Assembly: GCF_000002995.4 (NCBI RefSeq)
Contig: NW_025062477.1
Span: 6,110,649-6,174,648, forward strand
Length of the DNA: 64,000 nucleotides
Origin: Brugia malayi
Lineage: Eukaryota; Nematoda; Chromadorea; Rhabditida; Onchocercidae
Direction of reading: 5' to 3'
Position numbers and translations under genes: made by a program. The notes under the pieces were generated by a model. It was given only the letters and a program-made list of their open reading frames with translations, was not told where the DNA came from and ran no database searches. Positions 32,479-46,800 of this stretch are shown in pieces; position 1 is the stretch's first letter, and each line of letters starts with the position of its first letter.

Positions 32479-35400
32479 ATGACCGATGCAACAAGCGTGA
32501 AGAACGTTGCAGCAATATCAACAATGATTCGCTGCAAGTTGAAGCAATTCTTTCAGAAATATTTCCTAGAAGGTAAGATTAATTAATTAGTAAAGTCGTA
32601 GAAAGTAAATGTAATTAGCATATACAATTTGCATTATCCTAGAAATTTGAAAATAATTAGTAATTTTATGGTCAGTGGAATTTGTTTAACAATTATTCAT
32701 TCAATTGCATTATATAATATAACTTCAGCAAATAAAACAATGAAATTTTAATCTTTTTTTTACTTCGTAATTTATTTCAGTTTTAATTAGTGATAAATTT
32801 TTAAGGTTTACTTAGCATATATTTAAATTAACTGTTTTCAAACTGACAGTATTCGTTTTTTTTTTTTTTTTTTTTTTTTAACAACTAAAAAAGTAGAAGA
32901 ATCTTATATTTGTCGCTGATTACTTTATGCAATTAATGTTAGCATATTATTGAATTTGCAAATCAATGCAAAATTTTACTTTAGGGCAAAAATATTCATA
33001 CGAGGAAAGAACAATTATTAAAGAAAATCAAGAAAGCATTGATGAATTGTTGATAAAATATCGAAAATTATTTGGTAAAGTAATGATTCCATAATTCAAT
33101 AATAAATGCTATTACTACCTTACAAACATTTCAATTAATTATTGAAGTTTTTTTTTTTCTTGGAATTTTTAATAAGTAACATTTTAGTTGCAAAAAAAAC
33201 GAATTGAACTTTATAAAAAATGATAAACAAGTATGCTAAGTTAAACTTCATTTAATTAAAATATTCATATCATTGGTTATCTTTTTTTTAAGGTTTTCTC
33301 ATACCATTTATTTTTTTCCAAACAATATATTGGTTATTGGTTTTTCGTTATAATTTATATTATTATTTTAAAGATAAATATGTGATGACAATAGTGATGA
33401 TTTTTGGAGCGTTAATTGGAGGTGTGTTTATAACTAATAACTAATTCATTGATTTTTTTATAGCGCAATATTTTCCTCTATTAGAAAGTGTTAGAAAAAT
33501 TTAGTAAAATTATAATTTATTGTCAAATTATTGATTGTTTAATTCTTTCTAATTTTTTCTCCTATGTTACTCTTATTTAATGAATTATTATTGTTACTAT
33601 TGCTAGATGATTTAATTATAAGAAAGGAACTTTAATAAAAAATTTTTATTAAAATTTATAAAAAATTTTTTTGAAAATTTTGATTTTACATTTTTGAAAA
33701 AAATAGTGATTTAGGTCTTTCTGCTATGAGATGCAACTAATATTTTGATTAAAAAAGATCTAAAAAGTAATTCTGAGAGAAATAGAATTTAAATTGGATT
33801 AAAATGCTGAAATCAAGAATAAAATGTTGGAAATTATTGATAAGTAATTTTAATGAAATGATAATAAGAATGATAATGATAATGATTTGTAGGAATGACA
33901 ACAGAAGGTGGTGGAGCTATAGCATTTCCAATAATGACATTAGCTCTTAATATAAGTCCTGTTGTGGCTCGTGATTTTTCATTTATGATACAGTCTTGCG
34001 GTATTTCATTTCAAATAAATCTATATTTCGTTTCGTATAAATAATTATAAGTGGATTTTAAGTTAATTATTAAATTATTAAGTTAAAATTAGAAAGTTCA
34101 AGTTGAATAGTATGAACAATATGACTACAAGTCATTCAGTTAAGTTAATCTGTTTTAGTCTTATTGCAAAATGTTTTTATTCATTATAATATAAAAAATT
34201 ATTAAGCTGATAAATATGAAATTTTGTTGCTAATTTTTAAATTTGTAATATTATAATTTTTTTTTTCAAAAATTTCACCCATTTAGTGATGAAAAGCCTA
34301 AAATGAAGTAAATAAATGATTATAGTAATAATTGGAAATGACCAATGGTCGAAAGAGTAAAACTTTTACTCTTTCTTATCATTATTATCACATCTTAAGG
34401 CTTAACTGCTGCATCATTTACTATTTTTTTCACTGGAATATTAATTGAATGGCATTCGATAATATTTTCAACAATTGGTGCTATTTTCGGAGTTATCATC
34501 GGACTTGAGGTTAACTTTTCTTCTATTCCTTTGAAGTATTTTGCCATAATAAAAAAAAGATTTAAAAAAAAGCGTGACAAAATGTAAAGCGGTTCACGTA
34601 CGTTATAATCTATCTGTTTTTTTTTTTTTTTTTTCAATATACTAACAGAATATGAGATCCTCATTAAAATATTTAGAACAATAATTCTAGCCAACAATTT
34701 ATTGACAATTAATTCGTCTTATTTGGTACTTATAAAATTTGAGAATACCTTTTGCAAATTACCTAATTATTTGCATTGTTGAATCAATGAAATATAAACG
34801 CAAAATTTAGAATTTAGTAGATAAGAATTTTCGCTTTGATCTAAAATTTTCAGATAGTTGACCCCTTATTGTCACCAGCAGAAAAGAAAATGACATTTGT
34901 TTCGGTGTTTTTTTCATTTGCGATTGCATTATTTATTTTAAATTCTGAAAAAAAGCGCAAAACATTTAATAAAATTGATCAATTTACTCTATCGAAAGCG
35001 CTTATTTTAATTATTAATGGATTTATTGGAGGTATAAAATTTTTTAAAAAAATATATATTTGAAGATTATTTCATATTTGCTCTGTATACTACTGTCCTT
35101 TACCTTATTTCAGCTTATTTGATGCACTTTAAGCTTTCGCAATTTGATAGAAATTTCTGATGCCATCTTGTCACATTTTTCATATTAGGTAGTTATCCTG
35201 TTAAAATGTGCAAATGAGAATTCTGTAAGAGAATTTTAACCGTACCATAACTTTCTTTTGAGAGGAAAATGAAAGTTATTTCAAATGTAATTGAAACTAA
35301 AATGATCATATCAATTAATTTTTAAAGGTATTTTTACCGGTGTTGCCGGTTCCGGCATTGATGTTTATTCGTTTTCAATACTTACTTTACTTTTTCGAAT

Positions 35401-36156
35401 AAGTGAAAAAGTCGCAACACCAACATCTGTGGTACTAATGGCAGCAAATAGTATGGTTGGTTTTTTCTGGAGGCAATTTATGCAAAATGAAATTGAACAG
35501 GTGATAATTTCTGAATAAAATTCTGAATAAAATCTGAATAAAATAATCATATTAATTAACAATATACATAAAACATTTATTTATTTTTAATTTGTTTTTG
35601 GCACTTATTACGATGAAATAATTAAATCTTTTGCATTTCATTCTAATATAAAACAAAAAGAGAAATGTATTGCTAATTATTGTCACATATTTAAATGAAT
35701 TCATCAAGAATTATGAGAACATATTTCAGGAATCCTGGGAATATTTCTCGGTATGCTTACCTGTAGTTGTAATTTTTGCACCAGTTGGTAGTTTTCTTGC
35801 ATCATATCTCCATCGACTAACACTTGCTTCATTTATTTACATACTAGAAACAATCGCTTTGGTAAAAAAATAATAATTTCATTTGCTACAGATTATTCAT
35901 CTCTTTTATTCATAAAAATATTACTTGTAATCGATGCAATTTTTAACATTTTTCTACTAAATTTTAGATTGGTGGTTTGATAATAATTAAGCCTAACTGG
36001 CGACTGCTTATGTTTACAATGGTTCTTATCAGTGGCTCATTGATATTTTATATGACAATTGCACGTTATGGGCAAAAATTAATGTTGCAGAAGATAAAAG
36101 CATCTGAATTGAAAGAGAAAATAAATAACGAAAACGCAATTGCATCAATTATCTAA
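32479..36156 (+). CDS. TauE/SafE-family multispan membrane transporter
   Basis: Nine exons (32479-32572, 32985-33074, 33293-33421, 33893-34000, 34400-34509, 34854-35031, 35328-35500, 35730-35861, 35968-36156) join in phase to 401 codons, 400 residues. After a short soluble N terminus (MTDATSVKNVAAIST...) come about eight hydrophobic segments in two halves. Each half has the Gly-rich family motif: GALIGGMTTEGGGAIAFP in the first, GIFTGVAGSGIDVYSF in the second, the latter followed by KVATPTSVVLMAANSM. This internal repeat is the TauE/SafE fold, known in bacteria as sulfite or organosulfonate exporters and present in plants, protists and some invertebrates. Substrate here is unknown; a sulfur-containing or other small organic anion is a family-based guess. 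The intron-rich structure shows it is a resident nuclear gene, not a recent bacterial insert. The charged C terminus (KIKASELKEKINNE) is cytosolic by inference. Confidence 0.88.
32856..32879. repeat. Poly-T run inside transporter intron 1
   Basis: Twenty-four consecutive T, the longest of many homopolymer runs in the window (others near 2470, 15370, 34618, 38878 and 43459). Likely polymorphic and error-prone in sequencing. Confidence 0.9.
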
Positions 36157-38142
36157 ACACAAAACTATTGATTGTACTGTTCATTTTAGAATAATTAATT
36201 ATTACCAATGATAGCTTATCCTTAATGCCTTAATGACTATTTTATCCTTAATGAATAATTTTTATTACATTTCATTTAATTTTCCTTAATGACTAAATTT
36301 CATTTAATTCAATATAAAATGAAATTATTGAACTAGAAAAAAGAAAAAACTTTAATATTATCGTTTATTTGTGCCATTTTATTAACCAAGTGATTATGCA
36401 GATACGTAATTATTACAGAAATTATAATATGAGATAAAAGGAGATGAAAAGAGTCAAGAAAAGGACTATGGCCAGGTATTTTAGGACATTTTTAACCAAA
36501 CTATGATGGTACGTACTTGTTCATAAGTATTTAAATTAAGAATAACATATCACTAATATGTCCGCTATTAATTTTCTAATCATTAAAAACATTTTTTGTA
36601 GTAGTGGTTGATCACTTACTGCTAGAAAACAGTTTATAAAAAGCAGAATTGAGAATGGTATGTTTTGATAGACTGCCGGAAACAATCGAATATAATCAAT
36701 GACGCCAAAAACAAATGGATGAACAATATCACTGTTATCATATCAAATTAATTAATGCTGTACAGGACTATTGGCTACTCTTGAATTATTCGGCTCAATC
36801 ATCGTACTGCTATCTAAATTAATTCACATAATTATTAGAACTTCACTGACACACTTGTAGAAATCCTAATTATCAGTAAATTTAGCTATTTGTTTTTATT
36901 AATTTTTTGTTTCGATCATTTCAATGCATTAATTTTTCTTTGATTGCATTTAGGCTCATTTTATTAAGATAATTACTGAATATTAAAACTTATTAGAATA
37001 AGTTAAATGTGAGTTTAAACACTAACCCCTCTATAGCTTGATCTTGACCTTTCACGTGGAAAGTTGATGCTATTTCATTTTAAAGTAACATATTAGGTGA
37101 TAGTCAACTAATTATTTAAATTTTTCTTCTTTTTTTTGCCTTAATTTTATTTGATTTATAAGTTGAAATAAATTTTCTTCGTTTTAAATACTGTTTGCTT
37201 AATTAGTTGAAATAGAAGTAGAATGAAGTGATAATTAACGAAGTAAACGATGTGATTTTAACGAATATTTTATTTCATTTTATTTTTTTTAAAAATTAAT
37301 ATATTATAAAAACAAACTTTAGTAGCATTAACTGCCATATCATATCCGTCACATGTCAAGTTGAACAATTTTGAATGATTGTTATATTTAAATTGTATTT
37401 AACTGTCACACACTGGTTTAACTGGCTACCACGCATTCTATAATTCAGACATTTCTATTTCTTTCTTATAATATTTTCTACTAACTTCTTCTATCAGACT
37501 AATTGTTGATGAATATTTTAATTAATTTAATCTGTTATTATGAATTAGGCATTTCATTTGTGAGTTATCACATATCGTAGTCCGACGATTCATATCATTC
37601 GAGCATTGAATGTAATATAAATCTTAGTGATAACCCGCTTATATGCCATATTTGATATGTTCAAAATAAATTGACAATGAATGCTAAAAGTTTGTTAATT
37701 TTCACATTTTGTTCATCAATAAACCATTTTTCTCAAATTATTTTTGCTGATTGCAAAATTTAAATGCATTAATCGTTCTTGAAATTAACCTAATCAATAT
37801 GACTATGATAATTTCATATTTTTTGAATGATTTGACTTTTACATATATGTAATCCTTAAACTATTACTTCTCTAATGAATAATGTAGAAAAAAAAGAGAA
37901 TTTATTGTTCTGAAATGATTTATTTAATCTATAAACTAATTTCGAAAAAAAATAGTCAAAAAGCATTAAGTAAGCCTTCTTTTGGTAATTTCCAACACGA
38001 GAGAAACATTAGAGAAAAGTTCGATATCATGCACAAGCATATTATTATTGATATATAATATTCATATCATATTGCTAAATGCTTGAATACCTGTCGTCAT
38101 GGAAATATCATTGAATATGTCGTTTGCTATTTGAATGAATGA
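36157..38142. other. Spacer between transporter and CEP43-like gene, 2 kb
   Basis: Very AT-rich, with no open frame longer than about 60 codons and no recognised exon, RNA gene or repeat family. It should contain the transporter 3' UTR and the promoter of the downstream gene. Confidence 0.5.
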
Positions 38143-40128
38143 ATGGATTCCGATGTTCTCCACCTGAAACAAACTATTACTGACAAATTACAGCGTAATG
38201 GTACGCTTGATAGAATACAGGTATACTTCCTTTTTTTTTTTTAATATGACAAATTATTATTTAATTAATTTCGAGTGCAACTGGCAATGAATTACCGAAT
38301 TATTCTCTTAATTGGAAATTTAAGGTTAGCCAAACTAAATAAATTTAAAGTTTAAACTTAGTTGAAGTATATGAAATATAGATATGCTGTATCACTTATA
38401 AGGTAAAAGTATTATCTGTAAAGAATTGCTTTTTGTAGCAGTAAAATCCTTTAAAGTTGAAAGAAGACAGTTAAATGAAATGTAAAATATATCAAAATGT
38501 TTGAACTACTTTCTTGTAAAACACTTCAGTATGCTTAAAAATTTGAATTCAAAAAAAACTTCAGTGAAGATGTCCATTTGTGTAACTAATAATTCAAAAT
38601 ATTAAAAATAGGCCAGGAAAAAAAAAAAGATTCATATACTTATATTAAAATATAGGCGGAATTACGATGCGCTGTATTTCTTGCAATTGAAAGTACTGAG
38701 GATAATGAGCCTGAAGCGGATGAAAGTAAATTGGACCAGAAGCTTGGCTACTCTATCATTTATCATTTCCTCAGGCAAAATCGATTCCTAGCAACAGCAG
38801 CAGTTTTCGAGAAAGAAATACATCAGGTAATAAAATTATTGATCATAATGTCATAAAAACATTTTGATGGCTAATTTTTTTTTTTTTTTTTTTTCAAATA
38901 TATCTTTTGTTAGACTTAACATAGCCTTTGAATATTTCCACTTAAATTTCAGAGAATTATTTCTTTGGAAGAATTGAAGAAAGAAAATGCTGCAACATTT
39001 TGTTTCCAATTTTTTGAAGATAGTATTAGTTTATCTAATTTCAATTTAACCGGAATAACTAAACAAAACATAAAAGAAACATATTCTGCTGGAATTGAAA
39101 ATAATGAAACGAGTAACAATGATTCGAATTTTATCTTATCTTTTAAACAAAATAACAACAAAAAGGATAATATAAGAGTTATCGAAAGGCAACAAACAGC
39201 TAATTCTGAATCGAATAGAACTATGAAAAGTTTTCTATCGAACAATGAAATATCAACTGATACAAAGGGATCCTCAGATAAAAGGTACTTTTGCCGTTAT
39301 TAATTTACAAAATGCATACTTTCACTTCAGTTGTTTTTTTTGCAGCCATCTTTTACTTACATTCACCAACTATTTGTTCCATAACGTTGACAGCGCATTT
39401 TATCGTCAGTGACGCAAATACGTGATGTGATGAGATAATTATCAGTAAATTTAGCATCAGAAACGAAGGAAGCAATGAAAAGGAGAGATGGAATGATGGT
39501 GCAACAACTGAAAAATCAAATTATGATAATAATAGTGATAAAGGGGAAAAATACAAGAAAGGAAGGAGTTTAAGCTCAGACTTAGCAATAATTTCTGAAC
39601 AACAACAACAACAACAAATTCCAAAGACATCTTCAATTGTGATATCGAAAGATCAGCAACAACCTACCAAATATATAACATCTTCATCATCATATCCCAG
39701 AAAACTTCCACCAATTAAATCAACAACAAATGAATTAGCGCAATCAACAAGATTACCTTCTATACCATCGGTAAATAATTCATCGAATCATACCGGAGAA
39801 GTACCATTTTCACATCTGCTAGATACCATATTAAATTCACCATCGTCTAATAAAAGCGAAACAGGTAAATTCCTAACTTAAATTCACCTAAGAATTAATG
39901 CCATTTTTGAAGTTCTCCAATAGTCTTAGTCTATTTAATTTTATCACAAAATCTAGTTCTTATTGTTTTTAGCATAGCATTTGCATTCTTTGTGCCAATT
40001 TTTAAAATTCTGGAGAATCTACTGATTATGTTGAAATATGTATTACAGAGGAAGATATTATGGAAGAAATCATTCCCGATGATCTGCTACAGTCCGATAA
40101 CAATAGCAGTACCACTATTTCATTCTGA
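38143..40128 (+). CDS. CEP43: CEP43/FOP-like LisH-domain centrosomal protein
   Basis: Five exons (38143-38220, 38656-38826, 38953-39284, 39446-39864, 40049-40128) join in phase to 360 codons, 359 residues. The N terminus (MDSDVLHLKQTITDKLQRNG, then TLDRIQ-AELRCAVFLAIE) matches the FOP/CEP43 pattern of a short helix, NRIKAELRAAVFLALEE, and a LisH dimerisation motif, here LGYSIIYHFLRQNRFLATAAVF. Human CEP43 and the shorter CEP20 use this region to dimerise and anchor at centrioles and basal bodies. The rest is polar and disordered: Asn/Ser/Lys-rich, a six-Gln run (CAA repeats near 39600), a Pro/Ser stretch, and an acidic end DDLLQSDNNSS. That layout and the length fit CEP43 better than CEP20. 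LisH motifs also occur in unrelated proteins, so the call rests on the preceding RIQ-AELRCAVFLAIE segment. Nematode orthologues are not familiar to me. Confidence 0.68.
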
Positions 40129-40899
40129 AATAGTAATCAAATCTTTTGGAAGTAATGTGGGTTGCAACTTCTTTTTTAAAAAAATTAACTTAGTATAAAT
40201 TATGCCTGCCTAAATGCCAGCAACTCACTATTTTCCAGTTGTTTACTTCGAAAAAATATAAAAATGTAACCCTTTGAAAAACAGATTACAACAATAAAAA
40301 CATTTTTTGATAAACAGAAAATACAAACGGCAAACTTGTAGAAATGAATTTTATTTTCTTACTCAAATATTTAGAATTATTCGTATTCGATTTCAAACAA
40401 ACCAAACATAGAAATATACTCAAAACTGCGAATCCAGTAAAAGCTTACAAATACGTATTGTGGCACTTCGTGACTTTTAAAATTTTAACAGATTGATCGT
40501 TATGAAATATAAGATGTGAAATGACTATATTTATTGAATGTGAGATCACTAATTAACCTAGAGAAGAATATATCATCGAGGTTAATCAGTCAATAATGTT
40601 CAATACATTTCTTGGCAGATGTACACGCTTGAACAAAAACCTTTAAAATTATATCAAAAATAAAATTTCAAAATTAAACACTCAAATTAATTAATACAAC
40701 AATTAAGTCAGCAACCCAAGAGAAAATACTGATACAGATTCCATAAAATGCATCTCAAAATGATTAATTTTAAGAATTAAACAAACTGATGCAAGAAAAT
40801 GACACAAGAAAAAACATGAAATTAGGATCGAAGTTATGCAAATATATAGAAAAAGAGATAAGTAAACAATTTACAATATCGCTTTTAAAGAATAAGTCG
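40129..40899. other. Spacer between convergent CEP43-like and BLTP1 genes
   Basis: About 770 bases, AT-rich, expected to be the two facing 3' UTRs. No exon, RNA gene or repeat recognised. Confidence 0.5.
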
Positions 40900-43800
40900 T
40901 TAAAAAGATGTTCTTTTAGATGACTTGCTAGCAATCAGTAGAACAAATAATTCAATTTGCGCTAAAAAAGCATCACATGGATCGAGAAGTCCACGCTGTA
41001 ATGCTTTCGGTATTGTTGTTCGATGGTCAAATATCTGAAGGCGTCAAATTTTAAATGCATAAATTTTCATTAAATAAATTTGGGAATTCATTGCATGTGA
41101 GATGATTTTATTTCTATATTCAAGTTCTTTCAGTCAAAATAAGCTTTGCTGTGTTTCTTTGAGGGAAGCTCTAAGTTTTCTCAGCGGTCGGACTCCACTA
41201 ACACATTGTAACATAGACGATTTTTATCCTTGATCGTCCCTTTAAGTCTCTCTACGTATCATTTATCACTTAACTACAGTTAATACTTATTTTTTGAAAA
41301 ATCCAATAATTAATGGGAAAGAAGACATTTGCTTTGGGGCTAATCTTATAAATCCGTCACAAGATAGTGCACGTTTCGTTGTTTTAATGACTAAATTTTT
41401 TAGTATGCGTTAAGTTTAGCATTTCTTAATTCAAAGAAAAAATCTCACTGTATTTGTTAAACACACATAACACAAATTACCTGCAGTTTACGTAAGATTT
41501 CATCAATAACAGGAGGATTCCATTTAAAGCGATCAATGAAACAAATTTTTGGATCCACCACCCACCGTTCACAGATGAATCGACGAAAATCACGATTTAC
41601 ATCGACTGCTTTTTCCTCCTCTGTCTTAAAACGCAGCAAGCGTCATCATATAGATAAACATAACAAAGTCAAGAATATCTAAACTTATACAACTGAATAA
41701 ACTGATAGAATAAGTCAAAACAACGCACATAATCATCTGAACTATGAAAGGATTACTTTTATTATAGAATTACCTTTATTTTCATATATGTATTGATCAA
41801 TTCGGGCAAAAAACTGACTTGTGCGCTAAAATCCGTCTGAACGTTCACTGAATCATGGAATTCACAAATGAAAGAACTGTGTACCTGTGAAGAATTCACA
41901 AATATATGCCAAAGATTAGTTTTTATAATTAAATATATGTATATAATGAGAAACCTCAGGTACAAGAAACTCTTCATCAGCTTCTATCCCTTGTTTCTGT
42001 AACGTGGATAGAACAGCATCCAGTGCAGGAAATCTGCAAGTTTTGACAAATAAATCATTTCCATCACTTTCAGGAAAGAAAAATATAGAGTATTCATTCA
42101 CAGTCAAACGAAATGCAATGTGTATAAATTAATAGATACAGAATACAAATGATATTAAATGTTCCAGCTTACTGAAATAACTGAAGCACAGAATGATGCG
42201 CAGCTGGCTGATTCAAATTAGAAGGGATGTATTTAAGTCGTATAAGTACATCACCAATAACATGATGAAGACATGCCAGCACTGAGCTCATTTGTCGCAC
42301 CATACTTCCCCTGCTCTGCTGTAATGAATTTACAAATTTCGTTAATAACTGTTTTATTGATAGAGTGCATCAAAGTAAGTTTTAGGATCATATTATTTTC
42401 TGGAAAAAGCAATCAAATTAACCTGAACACGACATACAACAGCCATACATTCGGTATCGCCATGCTGATATGCCATATCACCTAGCCTGATGTTAAGCCG
42501 TTGAGCAACTGACACACCAACATCCCGATTATCGCTAACAAAGATGTATCGTGCTTCTGGTTCAAATATGATTGTTGGTTGTCGCATATGGAACAGCGCC
42601 CAGCTACAAAGTTGATTGAACTGTACCACAATGGACAAGAATGAAACCACAAAAATGGATAGAACACCCAATCAAATAATTAAGCTCTTTTAATTTTAAA
42701 AATTTATGAACTGTTGAATATCCCGGCAGTAATATTTACCTAGTTGCATTCATTTCCCCATGCATGCAAGCTAAAGATAAATTTTGTCCAGACAGTTCCA
42801 GCACACCACCCACAATGGTCATCCCATCAGAACTCTTCGGCATTGGTAAAAGTTTTTGACGTGATTGAATATGTGTTAACAGATCGAGCACTGGTTGCCA
42901 ATGATGATATTTGGTGAAATTTACAAAATTTTTGTCGTCGACTTTCGGAGAAGCTTCATTCACCGCCACAGCACTTCTGATACCCCATACCATTCGACTA
43001 TTTGTTAGCTGCTCCTACACTGATATATGTCTTTATTGAATGACGTAGGCAATTGTTTTCAAAGCTAATCCCATCAAAACATTAGATTTATTTCACTTAT
43101 AACTTATATATAATTTATTCACCAAGTAATTAAATTATCATACCATCCCTAATTTTTTTCGAAAAATATATAATAAAGAAAAGGACATTTCAAATATGAA
43201 ATAGAAAGAAATTTTTTAAACCTGGAAGAATGACTGCAATTTTTGAGCGATTTTTATGAGATCATCCACGGTCACTTTTGTTATAATCAGTTGTAAATCT
43301 GACCAGGAACAAGTAATGTTGACAGCTACGGATGCTTTTACAACCTTAAATATTTTCCATGTGATATTGTTTTTTGAATGATATTTTGCCATTTAACCAA
43401 GATTCAAGGTCCAAACGGAATTTTGCTAAAGCATGAATTTAACTTAAAGTAACTATGAAAAAAAAAAAAAAAAAAAAACCAACGTACTTCGCCTGCATCG
43501 TCAAAAAGGGATATCCACTCATCTAAAAACGTGACTGATGGTTTTTCGCACTTTGCAATGAATATTGGTCGACTCATCCACTCAATTCGACTTTGAACTT
43601 CCTTCAACTCCAACTTCGCACAATTTCGAGGAGGTTTCTATAAAAAAAAAGACTCAGTAATAAAGTGGCATATTTATAGAACATTATAGCAGATATGAAT
43701 ACTTTTTTTTAATATAGATAAAAGAAAAAGAGACAACTACTAAAATGCAGGCGTGATGAATACGGCAAACCAAAGAGAACTTCCATGGAAACTTGCCAAA

Positions 43801-46800
43801 GCAGCTGTTTGATTTTTGCATGCAATGTGTAAAGATGTGATAGCAATTTCGCCTGATATTGCACCACCGTAAGCTGATAATACAGCTGATTCTAAACCAA
43901 AGTTGATTGAAATTGCTCTACTTTGTTTTGAATTAAGCTGAAAAAGAAAATTTTTGAAAATAAAGAAAAATTAATTTGGTGATCAGATATACATACGTTG
44001 CTTAATCACTGGTCAAACGACCAATGCAATACTTGTCCAATAAATAATTGCCAGGTAATTTATTTGATAGCAAACTAATATGTTTTTAATCTTAACAATT
44101 AGGAAATGACTGAAATTAATACATTACTTGACAGTAGCCACGCAAAACACCTTCACGTAAAATCAACTTCGTATTTCCCATTGTATTAGCCATTTGCGCA
44201 CTGATATTGAGTTCCTTCCATTCCACACCACATATTACAGCAGCACTCCATTCCTTTTTCTTAAAGATGTCTTGTTCTGACGAAACCCTACAATCACTAA
44301 GTAATGACATAATAAAAGTTTTCGTGAATACAAAAAAACGAGACGAAAAAGATAAAGGTGAAAACGCTTCAAAAACACTATCACTTCAGAACTTAATTCA
44401 TGAAAATTTGAGAAAGTGATCTAACCTTTAAAATGGTTAGAACAAATTCAATTAAATTTAAATCATTGAATAATTCAATCCCAACAACAGAAGAAGCTAA
44501 CTTATTAGAAAGTGGTCTGGATGATGCGTGACTCATTACAAAAGAAGTTTCAGTATTATAAGTTGGAGTTTTGACGGAATGGTCTCCAATGAACAATCTG
44601 CGTACAATAGTGTGCCGGTACCACGGTTTCGGAAAGGAAATTAGTTCCGCAAGGCGACGCATATCATAATTGAAATTAGCTGATCCAATATTTGCAGTTA
44701 ATACGAACTGTAAAAGCAAGCAATTTTGGTCTTTCTCCATTACTTCTATAATAATTTCTTATCTGAAAAAGTCTCCTCGTAATCATTAAGGTTACCTGAA
44801 CTTTGTTGTCTGATTCCAAACGACTGTTTTTACTTCTCGAAGCTAGAATCAAAAGATGATCAAGTGTAAGCAAAAGAGCATCTTGAGCTGTAGAACGCTA
44901 AAATTTTGCTCAACGTTAACATATTTAGAGATAGCATTGGGTAAATGAAATTAAAAAGTGTTGGTAATGCAATCAAAATTTATTATAAATTCACATTAAC
45001 TTGAACTTAAATATAATAAATGAACGATTACCAACTTAAACTCATTTACCGAAATACGAAAGTAACCTGACGAACTGAAAGTTGGTCAGAAATCCATAAA
45101 ACATATTTCAATAAAACCTCACTTAGTTTATAATGGTATCATCATTCTAGAAGTATACCTGATGTGGACTATAGATATTCAACGAGAAAGCACTTAATGT
45201 TGCAGCAACGTGTATTCCACCTCCAGCCGTATCAGTGACACTACCAGTTGCCCCGTCGCAGTGCGGCCTTGTTGATGCCATTAGTGTAAGTGATGGAAGC
45301 TTTAGCAAACAATCAGCTGCAGCTGTACGCTTAAATGAATTAAACAGACAGCTTTGAAAACTTCACAATAAATTGTTCTTTGCATATTTTATTAGCTAAT
45401 TCGTTGATCTCGATTATTTCACTTACACATTACCATATATTTATTGTTCCAATTTATTTATGACTCAAACAAACTGCAAAACTAGTATTATAAATTAATT
45501 TCAGTCAAATGAATTCAATGAAAATCAGTTCCGAACAAGTAAATCCAAAAAAATAACTTTACGAAGAATATTTACTGCAAGACTGCAAGTCTGCAGTATT
45601 ATACTATTTTTCGAAATTTCTCAACAAGAGAAAAAATATCGTAAAGATAATAGGAATTACCTGTTGTTGACCTTCAAATCGAATTGCAGAAGACTGTACT
45701 GTTAAATGGAATAAAACATCAAGGGGAATTACAGAGGTGTCCATTTCAACAATCGATACATCATAATCAGTCATTTCATTCTGATCCAAGTTTGAAAGCT
45801 AAATTCTTGGATAATTGCTAGAAGTATAACTGTGGGTTTAAAACAGCTGAAACTTAAAACTGAGTAATAAATTTTGGTTAAAAGAAATAATATTGGAAAT
45901 ATAAAGGAGTAAAATAGCACACGAATTTTAAGCAGAAAAAACTCCACCTCGGAAGGAATTTAAAAAAGAAATCAATATTGCTTTAACAATAACTTACATT
46001 TAACGATGAATTTATATTATTTTCAGGAATTGTCGCAAACATTTGCTCAAGAAAATCGGCAAGATGTGGTGTTATTAGTGACTCTTGTGGCATGCTTGCC
46101 AATTCGACTGCAAGATAAAAGGCTGGCCGACGCCACTGGCTGAAAAAATTTTTAGATTGAACTACTTAGCCTCTACTCGTACTCGTACAATTCCTCATTA
46201 ACTTTCCAGTTTTATGTTTCATGATGTATGAAATTTCTTTAAAAATGATAGTAGAGTTTACCTGGATCGTCCATATTTATGCAAAAACGTAGCTTGGACA
46301 TGACGTGGTATTTGTTTGTGTATTTGACCTGTGTCAAGTGAAGTATAATAAGCTCGGATGTCAACACTGAAAAAGAAGTAAAGAACAAGGTAATAATGTC
46401 AAATATCAAATTGCAATTTCAAAGTATTATTTAAATAAACATTTAGCAATTACTGCTTTCCATTACGCAGAAGATTCATTCATTGTAACTAAACCTTGGA
46501 ATTGCAAGTTTTGTGACTGCTACATATTCACTTGTTTGTGCCATTTTTGACTTCAAATCTCGTACAGACGGTCGTTTCGATGGCAGACCTGTATTCTCTT
46601 CTAATTTACCAAATGCCCGCAAAGTGCATGAACCAGATTCGATACCTACCTGAAATTATCTTCAATGATGCGGTACAATTCGAATTCGAAAATATCTCAA
46701 ATTTCACTTCCAGGACTTAAAGTTTCTGGATAAAACATACCTGTACATCGATATTCATGTCAACTGTACTTGACATAACATTACTCTCTGATGAACGTCC

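Noticed and set aside
34395..34697. 100-codon minus-strand frame
   Set aside because: Overlaps a transporter exon with conserved membrane-segment content on the plus strand and includes a poly-A run; shadow.
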